From Bidens hawaiensis (lineage: Eukaryota > Streptophyta > Magnoliopsida > Asterales > Asteraceae), in contig JAIQDT010002831.1 of the NCBI GenBank assembly GCA_021521415.1, forward strand, positions 186,001-250,000: DNA of 64,000 bases, read 5' to 3'. The position numbers were made by a program, and so were the translations under genes. Positions 22,782 through 35,473 of this stretch are shown here, in pieces (position 1 is the stretch's first letter; every line of letters starts with the position of its first letter). The notes below the pieces were generated by a model. That model was not told the origin of the DNA and did no database searches. It saw nothing but the letters and a program-made list of their open reading frames with translations.

Positions 22782-24071
22782 CTCCTAATTGCACCAATGA
22801 TCATCCTCCAAGTCCTTATACTAATGATTGGTTTTTCTAGAAGCTAGATGAGTTATAACAAGTGAGGTCATCCACCAATCACCCTATTGTCCAACACAAC
22901 ACTCTATTACCCCTTTCCCTCTCCCTTCAAAAGCTCGGTTGAACACACCTCCCAACACACACACAAACACAAATTCAAACTTAAACACACACATATTAAT
23001 CAAGATCAAGAAACATGGAGGTTTAGATCAAGAAGTAAAAGATTAAGCTATTAGGAAGCTAGGAGGCACACCACTCTCACTCACTCTTAACATCAATATC
23101 TTCATCTTTCAAACCCTCAAAGAACAAGTAAGTTTTAATTTATGATTGATTGCTAGATGTAGATACAAAAGATTTGTAGTTCTTGAGATTGTTTGAGCTT
23201 GAAAGTTGAAAATGTGAATAATGTGTGTGTGCATGTGTGGGCCGTATGTATATATGTATGTGTAAGAGGAAGAATCAAACTCACTTACGCATGCATATGT
23301 TCATCATAAGGATCATACATTGATTAACAAGTTTGATTGAAGGTGATATTGATCTCTTGATTATTTGAATAAACTTGATGTTAGGGTTTATTGTTAGAAT
23401 GGAATGTGGATGGATTATTGATCCTTAACTTGTTAGTAAGGACTTAGATTAGTGAAAAATTGCTATTAGAGATAAACAAAACAAGAAAATGGTCATAATT
23501 GAAATTTGGGGATTTTGATTTTGGGATTAATTAAGGGGTTTTGGATGGATTGTTGAATCAAAAAGTGATATGGAATAACTTAATTGAAAGTAAGAGAGGT
23601 TATATGCTAGAATTAATAGTTGAAACTTGAAGATTAACAAAGATTGTTAAAGTTGCTAAATAGGGAAACTTTAATTTATGAAAAATTGAAATTTGGATTT
23701 TGATGTGAATACTTGTGATGAATATGATGAATTTGTGATTGATTGCAACTTTAAACTAAGATAGTATGCATGATTAAAGGATTGATTAGCTAACAAATTA
23801 GCAAACAACTTACTAGATACAGAAACTTTGTTGAATGGTGAATTGAAAGAACAAAATTTGAATAGAACACTTAGGATGCATGAAACCCTATCAAACTAAT
23901 TGAATGAATTAAACTTAGAATTTAACTTAATCAAAGTGGAAGAATTGAATCAATTAGAATTATCAAATATTAAAAGTTATTATAATAGGAAACTTTGTTA
24001 GAACAACACTTAGAAAATACATGAATATCCATGATCTTGTGATTTGAATGATTGATTAGAGATTGATAAAG
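22782..24071. other. Transposon-like non-coding DNA
   Basis: A CA-rich stretch (about 22940-23000) and AACAAG/TAAGTT near 23128 resemble the R/U5 region of a Gypsy LTR in plus orientation. No open frame of note. Confidence 0.4.
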
Positions 24072-24618
24072 ATAGGTGTCACACCCCGACTTAGGGCCTA
24101 GGCGTGTGACCAATAGTTGGTACTTGTTTTGTAAATATATTAGAGTTGCGGAAGTCTTTTAAATAAAATAATCATTTATAAAATGTTGGATTAAAATATC
24201 CATTTAATGTTTTCAAAGCATGTTTGAGAATATAAATTTTTTTCAGCGGAATTCTTAAATATATTATTATTATAATTGAAAACTTCGGGTTTAAATACTC
24301 GTTTGATATTTCAAATACATTTATTTAGGAAAGATAATTCTTAACAATATTTTAATATAAAATATTTGAGCCATCAGATAGCATCTAATGACTAATTCTC
24401 CAATCTTCTATCTTGTCTTGCTTGTATGTCCTAACCTTTCTGTTTTCCTGTAAAATGGTTAGAAAATACGTCAGCACACAGCTGGTGAATGACGCTGACT
24501 CTTTGTAAAACTCTTTTCAATACCTTTGTGAAACCAACAATAATACCTTTGTGACTACTCATTAGGCACCCAACTACATTGGGATCAAATTACCCTAAGT
24601 ACCTTGTACAATTAATTA

Positions 24619-27600
24619 GACAAAATGGCAAAAGACGTCCTTTATGTTTGCACGGTTTTTCAATGGACGTCCTTTGGCCAAAAAAAATAGCAGAAAGCAT
24701 CTTTTACGTTTAAAAACTCTATCACATTATGTTATGTGACCCTAATCTAGTTAAATTTTTTCGTTAAATAGGGTCATGTGCTAGGCACATGAGGGCAGTG
24801 TGGTCATTTTACCTCTTTAAGGACTGTTTGTGTAATTAAACTAAAGCTTTGGCCTTAAAAAATACTTTTTCTCTCCTATTAAAATCTCTCTCTCTCTCTT
24901 TCTCTTCCTTCTTTAATCCATTTGTCTACCGCCACCACCCACCATCACCGGCCAAACACCACCACAACCAACGGACACATCGTTTTTTATTCAGCAACAA
25001 AGCACCACCATTCATGTCCCTCCTGATACTCTCTCATATCACCATCGATTTCATCGGAAAAAAACCACCGCCATCAACACTTGTTTTGAACCCCGAATAC
25101 CATCTGGGCACACAAATCTACCACTTCCGTTTGGAAACACAGCCAAGACATACACAAATGAGCATATGCATTTTCCCCTAAATAGGTATGAACTAAACTG
25201 TTGATTACCGTTTGAAAAAATAGATTTAGGGCTAAGAACGTTGATGTGCTTGCGCGTGCGTCTTAAAATATGAGAGGATTGGATATTTAAGTTTTGCACA
25301 AGATCGTGTTTTAAATTTATAAAAGTGATTTCTACAAAGACTAAACACACACAAAATATGGAAGTGTACCTATCGTATATGTAGAATAGTATTGGTAAGA
25401 ACCAAGTATCGATCCGTGGATACAAAGGTTTCTAATAATAAATCGTTGTTTTAGTTCAATCGGAGGTTTTAGTCATTTTGAGGTTGATTTTTAACTTTTT
25501 ATAAAATATAAATACTTATATATAGTATATAGGTGACCAAGAAAAGAGATTCTAAACGAGTTGTTCAATTATGCGAAGGTTACCATCTAAGATCAAGAAT
25601 CCACTCCATTTTTAGCGTTGATAATTAATATGTAGACATGTGATAGACTTTCCGTAGCAATATATGATAGATAACTCCTTAACCCAAAGTAAGCATCTTC
25701 GGCACTAAGGAGATTGTATGCGCATTTTAAAGTCCACCCTTTCCTAATGTCATACCATCTCAATGATGTCGATTTGAGTTGCCAAGTAGTTTCATAAAGT
25801 AGAAAGATTAGGATTGACTTCGATTTCTCAAATACCAATTCTAACAACTTCGGGTGGTTGTAGTTCATCACACAACCTCCCCTTAGTTGATTTATGTAGG
25901 TTATAATTACACATTCCGTTAACATATGGTTTCTTTAACTAATTTGATATCCTAAGCAAAGCCATTTTCGGATTACCAAGGTTTAGAAAAATACACCATA
26001 ACTTATATCTCATCATTTCTAAGTACAATATAAGGATCCGTGTTTCGATAATGTATCAAAGTATTTCTATCTTTCAAGAACATGAATCGATCATGAACGA
26101 TTGCCAATGATATTGACAACCACCAACTTTGATTTAGTGATTTAAGATGGTGAAACATTTCTCATCAAAAGATAATTGTAATATAACCATGTACCTTACT
26201 AGACTACATCATATGTCTTGATTAATTATCAAGTAAAACAAAGCTTCTTCATAGATTTTAGATGGTAAAAAGAGTTTAGCTCATAATGAGCATAGTGATA
26301 AACATTAAGATGATTGATAACAACAAATACATGATTAAACTTAGAACAATCTAACCAAGTGTAGATGAATCCTTCTTCTTAATGATGGTAATGATGGTTG
26401 ATGATGATGATTAGTGGTGATGACCTCCAAGCCTTCAAACTCTTCACTAGATCTTCAAAGTGAGTGTTAGTGTGTGTTTTTATAAGTGAAACCGGAGAGA
26501 ATTCTTTTCAAGGCACACTTGATGAATGCAACATGAGCCACTATTTATAGGCAATCTGGACGATGAGGCACGGCCCCGTGCATGATGAGCACGGCCCCGT
26601 GTATTTTTATGACATGTGCCAGATTTGTTTTGTCTTTTGTGTGAGGTGGCAACGGCCCCGTGGTTAGCAGGCACGGCCCCGTGTAATTAGTGACATGTGC
26701 TCAATTCTTCTTTGTCTTTTCTGCATTCCCGTCCACGGCCCCGTGCATGCTGGGCCCAGCCCCGTGCTTTTGTTCTCAGATTTTGTCTTTTCTTGTGTCA
26801 GAAGCATGGGGGCGTGTTTCTTTAGGCATGGGGGCGTGTTTCTTTGTTTTCTTGTGTTTTCTTCGTCTTTTTGCTTGTTTCTTCGTTTGAGGCTTGGTTT
26901 CACCTGAAATTATGTTTTATTATGATAAGTAGTCTTTTATGATATGTTATTAGATAAAAATCACAGTTTTTAGAGATTATTTGATGCCGAAAAGATGTAT
27001 ATTTCTATGTACATCAAACGTGCACCGTTGTATTGGCCAGATACAGGGGTATCGGAATCTACCTTGTAACAGCGAAGAAGAATTATATGTTTTGGGTGGC
27101 TCCTTACAGTGGTGGGGATGGATTTTAGTGGCCGCCATTACCGGGTCTTAGCAGATCTAGTCGGATTTCAGCATGCCGCCACTGGATTTCAACATATTAT
27201 CCCCTCAACAAAAGAATGGAGCTGTCGTGGTTCATTTCTCTGGCAACCACAAACAACAGATCTTGACGGGTTTATGAACAAAGTTTGTTTGTGTTTGATT
27301 TGGTGTGAAAGAGGAGAGGATATGATGGCGGTTTCAGGCGGTGGTAATTGCAGATATGGTGGTGGTGATAGCCGGACAGCAGCTGGTTGTGTGGGGCTAG
27401 GAGGCGATAATGGTGGTGGTGAGTTGTAGAAAAAAGAAACGGGAGAGAGAGGGAGAGATAAATAAAGTTTTTTTTTTTAAATTATTTTAATATATACTTT
27501 AATCTTTTAGTTTTTATTATATAGTATAAATGTGTAAATTTACATGTTTACCCTCATGTGCCTAGCACATGACCCTATTTAACGAAAAAATTTAACTGGG

Positions 27601-27726
27601 TTAGGGTCAAAGGACATAATGTGATAGAGTTTTTAAACGTAAAGGATGCTTTCGGCTATTTGTTTTGCCAAAGGACGTCCATTGAAAAACCGTGTAAACA
27701 TAAAGGACGTCTTTTGCCATTTTGTC
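24619..27726. mobile_element. MULE-like non-autonomous element with long terminal inverted repeats
   Basis: A 9-bp TSD, AATTAATTA (24610-24618 and 27727-27735), flanks inverted repeats of about 180 bp that begin GACAAAATGGCAAAAGACGT. The 9-bp TSD and long TIRs indicate the Mutator superfamily. Without the nested solo LTR it is about 1.3 kb. The interior has a CT-rich, CCACC-rich left arm and a GGTGG-rich right arm that are roughly complementary, so the whole may fold back. No transposase is seen. Confidence 0.85.
25242..27016 (-). mobile_element. Athila-like solo LTR nested in the MULE-like element
   Basis: A 1775-bp LTR starts TGATGTGC and ends TACATCA, with the TSD AACGT (25237-25241 and 27017-27021). 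Near its left end is the segment GTGTACCTATCGTA...GTATCGATCC typical of Athila-class U5 regions. On the minus strand a TATA box (CTATAAATAG) is at 26541-26550. Upstream of it (about 26570-26830) are repeated CACGGCCCCGTG words and related GGGGCGTG versions. Confidence 0.85.
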
Positions 27727-28203
27727 AATTAATTATATACACAATATCATTTCTCTGAACAGTCCCGTAGACTTTCAGAGGCATGTTGATGATATGCATG
27801 GCCTCGGGGAAATGCTGAGTCACCATGTATGAATGGATCCAAACACATGTATACTCTTAATCAGAGTGTCTGTTTCTTATTATTGTAACACAAAGTTTTA
27901 AGGATTCGTAAATCCTAAACATTCTGACTCTAAAAGAGTTTATAAAAGTTTAGGGTGTATTCACCTTTTCTTTTTATAATCAGTTTCTGTTACTGATTCC
28001 TGTTTTCTGATTTCTGCTTCTTGTTTTGTTACCTCAGACCTATAGTACGAGAATAACTTTTGTATAAATAACTAGATCATCGATCTAGCTTCAGACCTAT
28101 AGTCTTGTTTTGTATAGCTTTAACCTTGATAACAACATTTGTTTGTATAAAGCATTTGGACCTTTAGTCCTCTTGTTTATTTACCAATCATATACTATGT
28201 TTC

Positions 28204-28608
28204 TGTAGGATCCCAGCCGGATCACACAGGAATATCTCGTAGTACGAGGGTGCGGAATCCCCACGTAATACGATACGAGTGTAAGATAAATTATGCGTTG
28301 AATCGGTAAAGTATAACACACGGAACAATACTAATAAACTCGATTATATTGCAAAGCTTCAACACGTGATATCAATAATCACTAACACACGTTCTTCCGT
28401 CCAAAAACCCTTTTTCAAACAAACCTAAGCCGAAGTATATATAGACTTTGACAACTTCGCCTAACATACTAGGCGAAGTTGTCTAACTTCACTATTCCCA
28501 AGTTCGCTAACATATAAAACAATATTCAAACAAAAACGAAACAAACTAAAACGATTACAGACACATGCAAAACACGAGATACTGAACTACTGATATCATG
28601 CACCAACA
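28204..28608 (-). repeat. 3' LTR of the Copia element
   Basis: This 405-bp copy differs from the 5' LTR by about eight substitutions and a 15-bp deletion that removes one GGCGAAC motif near 28515. Confidence 0.93.
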
Positions 28609-28620
28609 GACTCCCCCTTG
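28609..28620 (-). other. Polypurine tract of the Copia element
   Basis: On the minus strand CAAGGGGGAGTC immediately precedes the 3' LTR. Confidence 0.88.
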
Positions 28621-28688
28621 GCAGTAGCTTCATATCTCTATCTTCTTTCTCGTGTCTTGTAATCCCAAAACTCTCGTGCCACTCGTTT

Positions 28689-31641
28689 TCAAGCATGATC
28701 TCCCTGCCTTATACAGACAGAGACCACCTTTTGGTACTTCTTTGCTTCATCCTTCCACGCAGGAATATAGAATATCTTCTTATCGTTCAGTACCTGCAAA
28801 TCAGCTTGATATAAATTAACCAAGTGCATGGGATCATACACTCTCAGAATCTCCTGCTCGTCCTCATCATCCATAACGGCTTCAGAAGTCTGGCAGTCGA
28901 CATACCACCACTTGAGATTCTTTAACACATCTTTAGGCATCATTTTCATTGGTACCTCTTTCAAACACCGAATTGGTTTATACTTCATCACCATCCAAGG
29001 CTTGCCATCAGCTCGCGTTCCCCTTTCCTTATCTTCAACTAACTTCCCTTTCTAAGGCTTTAGCAACTCAAACTTCTTCTCTTTTACACTCTCTTTCCAC
29101 ACGATCTTCCCAATTATTCTTGCCATATTGTCACCACTCCTATTAATCAATCCCAATTTAGCTAAGTCTTTCACCTCACACTCAGGCAAGGTGTTCAGTG
29201 ATCTCAAAGCCTTTTTAAAGTACTGAATCCCATCATAACGTTTAATCACAAACAACTTTACCTGCTCATCATACAGCCAGCAAATAATACCTTTCTTCGA
29301 CTCAGCATACCCCTTGATGTTGTAACTCTTTTTGAACATTGTCGGCACTGCGGGCTTCTTTGTCTTGAAGAACCACTGAGCACAGCCTTCCTTCCATCCC
29401 GGCTGTTCTTCCCATTCAGACTCATCTGACACATCCACATCTTGACTCACATTCACCTTGTCAACATCTGGAATATCATGTTCTACACTATCATCCACAA
29501 TCTCACCTTCTTCTATCTCACTATCAATCACAATCTGTTCTCCTATCTTTTCAATCTCATCAATAGTTAACACATCATCTATTAAATCATCATCATCACC
29601 CAACACTTCCTCATCATCAACAACAATGACATTCTCACCACCTGATCCACCTGATGTACCAGTTGACTCCCCCTGAGATGTGGAAGTCCCAAGAGTTTGT
29701 TGTTCTTGGCAACTCACCACCTGCACCTTTCGATGCATTAGGATCATCGTCTCTATATTGTCTCTTCTTGGTTCTCAACTCGTCGCCCTTGCAGCTCGTC
29801 TCCTCCTGAGATGCTAAGAACTCTTTAAGGGCATCAAATAATTTACCGTGTTCAACAAGGAGGGACGATTGTAACTGATTCTATGCCACAAGTCTCTGGA
29901 TGGCATGAGTTTGGATGAGATTAATTCTTGACTGTTCAGCAACCACCCGTTCAAGAGCTGCTATCCTCTCAGAATCTGATAAAGTAGCATCAAAATCAAA
30001 CCTTATGTGAGAAATGTCTTGAGCATACGGTGGAGGAATGCCCAAACTAACCGGAATATCCGAGGTAGGCTGAACCGTAACCGCGGGTGGTAACGGAACA
30101 GGTAACCCCGCAGTAGCAACCACTGTAGACTCAACAAATCTTGCAACAACCTATGATGGAGTAAGAACAGGAGGCGGCAAGGAAACTATCTCTGGAGCAG
30201 TAAACAGAAATGTGGTTGGAGGAGTACCAAAAGACGACGACGTGGTCGCCAAAGAAACACTGATGGTAATTGGCACTGTAACAGTCGTAGTAGTAGGAAC
30301 CATAGTCATACCAGATAACGAGGGTGGAGAGAAACGAACCACCCTTGAGCTTTCACAAACTCTTGAACTTTCACCAGCCCTGGCCTTCTTCGATCTTCGT
30401 ACCAACTTGTCTAACTCCTCCTCATAGTCAGATTCACTATCATCTGAATCTTTCTTCCTCTTTCCATGTATTTTTTCTTGTCTTGCACTAATCTGTTGTG
30501 CCTCAAAAACATCGTCAGTGGAGGAATCAGAGTCGGCTCTTCCAGAATCCGCCACCGAAGTAGCAATCATGGACACATTTACCCCAGACACCTCAGCTAC
30601 TGAGGCTTGAATTTCAGCAGCTGGATCACCCCGATCCATGTCAAAGAAACCTTGCCCTCCAAAGGCAACTTCAAGATCAACCTGTTGTTCCGGAGCGACA
30701 ACAGGATCAGCAGGCAGTGCTTGCTATACCATAGGTGGTGGTTGAACTACAGGAGGTGGTTGAGGAACATTAGCCTGTTGCGGTGCCGGGTCACGAAATT
30801 CATCACCTTGAGGAGGAACATACGCCGGATTCACCAAATAACCAAACAGGGCAGTGTGCCGTGGACGTAGATCAGGGTTGCTCCGAGCACTTGATGACTT
30901 ACATTGTGCAAATATTCTCTTAGACACACTTTCCACAAATGAAATAGGACGTCATTGTGGCAAGTTAGGAGCCACATGATTCAGAATCATCTGTAAAAAT
31001 CTCGGATACATCAAAAATCTTTCCCGGGCAGTCACACGTCTCTGACGATCAATCTCATAAAAAATCATCTGGCTGAAACTATAGGGCTTATTATAGGTTA
31101 AAGCAGTCATAGCCGATTGCATCGTCGCACCCATACCATCTGTACCAACTTTTCGTCCTGACAAGCACAGTATCATCACATGCATAAGAAACCGCCACTG
31201 ATCTAACAGAAACCCTTTCCTCCTCTGAGAGTCTCCCATCGGACCTGAATACCCCATACGTAGAAACGCATCATCTCTAAAGTAGGCCGAAAAATCAGTA
31301 GGATCATTAGTAGTTTCAACCCCGAGTTGTAGAGCTATCCTTATCTGATCAGCTGAGAACTGTACCACCTGATTGTTAACTGTAGCACGCATAACCGGAG
31401 GATCAACCCTACAGTCATATTCAACTGTTCGCCAAAAGTCTTCGATATTTGGTAATGAAAAGGGAAGAGTAGTCGTGATGGCGTGAAAAATACGTGAACG
31501 AACAAGGAATGAAATGATCTCCCGATAATCTTCAAGGCCACGAGCATCCGGATCCAATGTAATATACATGTTGTGTCCCAGAAAAAACTGTCAGTTGTTG
31601 TCACCACCTTCGTCACCACCAGCCCTTGCCACAGCAGCCAT
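28689..31641 (-). pseudogene. Third ORF downstream of pol in the Copia element, about 980 codons, broken
   Basis: The frame starts at ATG 31641 and stays in one frame to about 29880, interrupted by five in-frame stops (near 31592, 30953, 30725, 30152 and 29882). It then shifts frame and ends at 28689. The N-terminal third is globular (SFLVRSRIFHAITTTLPFS, IEDFWRTVEYD, FLMYPRFLQMILNHVAPNLP). The middle is proline-, serine- and acidic-rich with a basic KKARAGESSR stretch. A short coiled-coil-like segment is near 29900-30000, and an acidic region (EEGEIVDD) precedes a conserved-looking C-terminus (WFFKTKKPAVP, CWLYDEQVKLFVIKRYDGIQYFKKAL). I know of similar YPRFLQ proteins linked to composite-plant retroelements, but not their function. 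No clear signal peptide or membrane anchor is visible, which argues against a classical envelope. Confidence 0.75.
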
Positions 31642-33741
31642 AACTGCACAACAAACGGTCTAAATTAGAATAGTTTCTTGACAGATCATAACTTCGCCTG
31701 TTACCAGTGGCGAAGTTATGACATCTTTTATGTTTAACCTCGCTGTGGCTCAACTTCGCCTGAATAAAACGAAATAAACCAGATAACTTAGGGTTGAATT
31801 TTCTGATAAAGCGAAGTTAATCAGTCGGCGAAGTTATGAGCAACTTCGCCTAAACCTTAACTTCGCTTCTCTAATCGGCGCATCATAATGACCCAATTGG
31901 GGCTGTGTTTGATCGATTTTGCGAATGAAAACATGAAATCGGTAGCCGATATATGCTCAGATGACCATATGAAGATTAAAACACAGTTAACACAAGATGT
32001 TGAACGAGGGTTTAAGGTCCGTTTAACCGAAGCCACACATTGGATCATCAAGACGCCGATTATTACCAAGTCTTACGAATTACGGGTCACAATGATCTTA
32101 CAAACCTGTATCACGGAACAGAAATCAAACAATAGAGAGGATCAATACAAGGTCTGTTCAAGGACTAAGTTCGCCGAGGGGTTAAGGTGTGAAAATAATT
32201 GACTCAATTGACCATCTAAAGCCTTTAAATAGGTAAACGTAACCCAGGGGCGAAGTTAGGTTAATTTCGCCCTAGTTTAACTTCGCTTAACCAAAACCAT
32301 GTATCAAACTTCGCCCATATTTAACTTCGCTCAGCCAAAACTTTGTTAACACTGTGGTCAACATCGCTGATAAGTTAACTCCGCCAAAAACGTCTCCCAT
32401 TTTAAGACCGAACCTTTAGAGATTTAACAAGGTTCACTTTATACTGTTTAACAATTTTCAGTAACAAATTTAAAATTGATAATCAAAGAACCAAGTAACC
32501 ATGTTATATAAATGTAAAACATAAAACGAAATACATAACGAAAAATTTAGTAATAGAATAACCGGGATCAAATTTCAGTCTTAACGAGCCAGCATGTTTT
32601 AGAAAAGATCCGAACAGGAATCATACTGATTACGTGGCTGTCACTCAGATCCATGTTCAGCGGTATTATGACATAAAGAAGCAGGTTGTAAGCAGGTATA
32701 AAACTTAGTATGGTTTTTCATCGCTTCTGTGATACGGATTAGGTTCAATTAAGCTCAAAATTTTGATGGACATCACATGAGAGATTGTGGTGCCTCCTAT
32801 CTATTCTTAAAGCGTATTTGGCTTTCCCCAAGTCACCCCAATTTGACTTCGACCCTTAGTGTCTGATTAAAACAATGAGCACACGTCTTTCTTTGGAGTC
32901 TTCTTCCCGTACAATCTTACACTTGAACAATTCTTTCTAGCCTCTTTCTAGATATTCGGTATAATAAAAGCTTCAGAAGGCTTAATAATAATAAGGTTTT
33001 TTTTAAACATTTACACAAGTACAAATTGAAGACTACTGCAAGTCCCGAATCTGGATCACTGCAGATACTAACACTTTCTTCGCGGAAATCAGAACACTCA
33101 CGGGCTCGTGTATGGGTAATCACTTTTCTGCCTATCATTCGGAAAGATGTATATGGAGACATGCACAACTCAAAATGATTCTCCACATTAAATCGAGAAG
33201 ATTTAGTTTGTATCACTTCTACTTTTACATACCATAGAAAGCTACCATAACATACAATGACTGTTCTAGAGTCTTTTAAGCCTAATAACTTCACCAGTTA
33301 AGCCCACAAAAACAGTTTTTCTATCACTTTTCAAGGTTGGATCAATTTTCTTTTAAACATCGTTTTGAAACTTCTTACGAAGTTATAGACTTGAAAAATT
33401 ATATCATCTCCCCAAAAAAAATTTAAAATTTTAACGCCCCGAACAAGTCAAAGTCATCAGGTAAACGGCTATCCTGAAGATCCAATGGATCAGCTGGACC
33501 GCCCACATACAAGTATGTGTCCTTCTAACTAAGTATGAACGACTAATTTTTAAGCGAAAGAACCAAAGCACATCAAAAACCGCCCCGGTCACTTTCAGTC
33601 ATCCAGTTAATGGCTATCCTCATAAACTACAAGTAGAGATAAGGACCAAACATATCCGAAGATATGTCCTTCAAACTTGAGCAACCGACATAATTTTAAG
33701 CGATAGTGATGGTTTTTTTTTCATTAAAATTTAAAACAAGG
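31642..33741 (-). other. Spacer between pol and ORF3 of the Copia element
   Basis: About 2.1 kb without a recognisable domain. The part at 31685-32400 contains roughly ten AACTTCGCC/GGCGAAGTT words, the same word that is repeated in the LTR U3 and the 5' leader. A 125-codon minus-strand frame at 32917-33294 has no recognised motif. Confidence 0.7.
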
Positions 33742-35410
33742 TTACTCGGGATTGATCATCCCATTAAGCTCAACAAGATTTTGAAAACGGGATCGATCAA
33801 ATGCTTTAGTAAAAAGATCGGCAAAATTATCCAATGAATCAACCTTTTCAAGCACAATTAATTTCTTCTCAGCACAATCCCGTATAAAATGATGACGAAT
33901 GTCAATATGTTTAGTTTTACTGTGTTTTACGGGATTGTTAGTTACTGATATTGCAACAGTGTTATCAATGCAAATAGGAGTTTGAGTGAAATTCAGACCA
34001 TAATCGCGCAATTGCTGTTGTATCCATAGAACCTCGGAGCAGCAGTTTGATGCTGCCATGTACTCTGCTTCACAGGTGGAAATGGCTACCGAGGTCTGTT
34101 TCTTGCACTGCCACGATACCAATCTTCCTCCGAGAAACTGACATCCACCGGTTGTGGACTTCCTGTTCTGATTGCAACCTCCATAGTCAGAATATGTGTA
34201 AGCTACCAAATCCAGTTCTCCGCCTTTCGTGTACCATAGTCCCAACTTTGGCTTCCCTTTGAGATACCGCAAGATTCTCTTCACTCCCTTCATGTGAGAC
34301 TCCTTCGGGTTTGCCTTAAAACGAGCAAAAAGAAAAACTGCAAACATAATGTCAGGTCCAGATGCGGTTAGATACATTAAGGAACCTATGATTGCTCGAT
34401 ATTGGGTGGGATCCACATCTTCATCACTGTCGAAATCAGCACCCAGTTTGTGGGTGACGCAGATTGGAGTGTCAAATGGGGTACTATCATCCATCTTGAA
34501 GCGTTTGAGCACATCATGGACATATTTTGTTTGATGAATAAACATGCCATCTTTCTTCTGATCTACCTGCAATCCCAAAAAGAAAGTTAATTCGCCCATG
34601 GCGCTCATCTCAAACCTCTTCTTCATGACCGCTTCAAATTCCTGACACATAGTGACTTTTGATGCAGCAAAAATGATGTCATCCACATAAACCTGAACGA
34701 GAAGAAACTCTCTCCCTTTTCTCCTGAAAAACAACGTACTATCAATCTTTCCTCTTTCAAACCCATTTTCTAGCAAGTAGTCTGAAAATGTTGCGTGCCA
34801 GGCACGAGGAGCCTGATGTAACCCATATAACGCTTTACTCAGTTTGTACACATGATCAGGAAAATCTGGGTCAGGGAAGCCAGGAGGTTGTTCAACATAC
34901 ACCACCTCATCGACTTTACCATTAAGAAAGGCACTTTTCACATCTAACTGGAACACTTTCATCTCTTTGTGTGCAGCAAATGCCAGAAATAATCGAATTG
35001 CCTCTAATCTTGCCACAGGAGCAAACACTTCGTTGTAATCGACTCCTTCCTGCTGATTAAACCCTTTCACAACCAATCTTGCCTTTGTTGCGTATGATTA
35101 TCCCTTTCTCATCTCTCTTACATTTAAAAACCCACTTTGTACCGATAGCGTTTACGTCCTGTGGTTTTTCAACTAATTTCCATACTTCCATCTTCTCAAA
35201 CTGTGCTAGTTCTTCTTGCATGGCTTCAACCCACGAGCTATCCTTTAGAGCCATTTGATAATTCTTTGGTTCAATCTGGCTGATGAAGCAGGTGTACAAG
35301 CATTCATTTATAATACCCGTGTCTTTAATGCTTGCGTAAACATATGTGTGTTCATCCAAACTTCTTCTTGTACGAACACCGTCAGAAGGATTACCTATCA
35401 CATTCTCCAA
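33742..35410 (-). pseudogene. Copia reverse transcriptase and RNase H
   Basis: The RT start (SWVEAMQEELAQFEK, NAIGTKWVFKCKRDEKG) is in one frame, and a frameshift near 35080 moves the rest to a 444-codon frame. That frame contains YNEVFAPVARLEAIR, FQLDVKSAFLNG, catalytic YVDDIIF, the RNase H core (SDYGGCNQNRKSTTGG, ISTCEAEYMA) and HSKTKHIDIRHHFIRD. It ends GMINPE. Catalytic residues are present, but the frameshift breaks the polyprotein. Confidence 0.93.
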
Positions 35411-35473
35411 AGGATGATTCTTGTGAATTTTAGTAGTCTGAACCGGACCGACTTCCAGATCATTCTCAAGATT

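Noticed and set aside
26690..26907. Cysteine/phenylalanine-rich small frames
   Set aside because: They lie in the U3 region of the Athila solo LTR and arise from the CACGGCCCCGTG array.
29458..29676. Ser/Ile-rich plus-strand frame
   Set aside because: Shadow of the acidic region of the Copia third ORF on the opposite strand.
31888..32202. 104-codon plus-strand frame inside the Copia spacer
   Set aside because: Antisense to the element, no recognised motif, surrounded by the AACTTCGC repeats.
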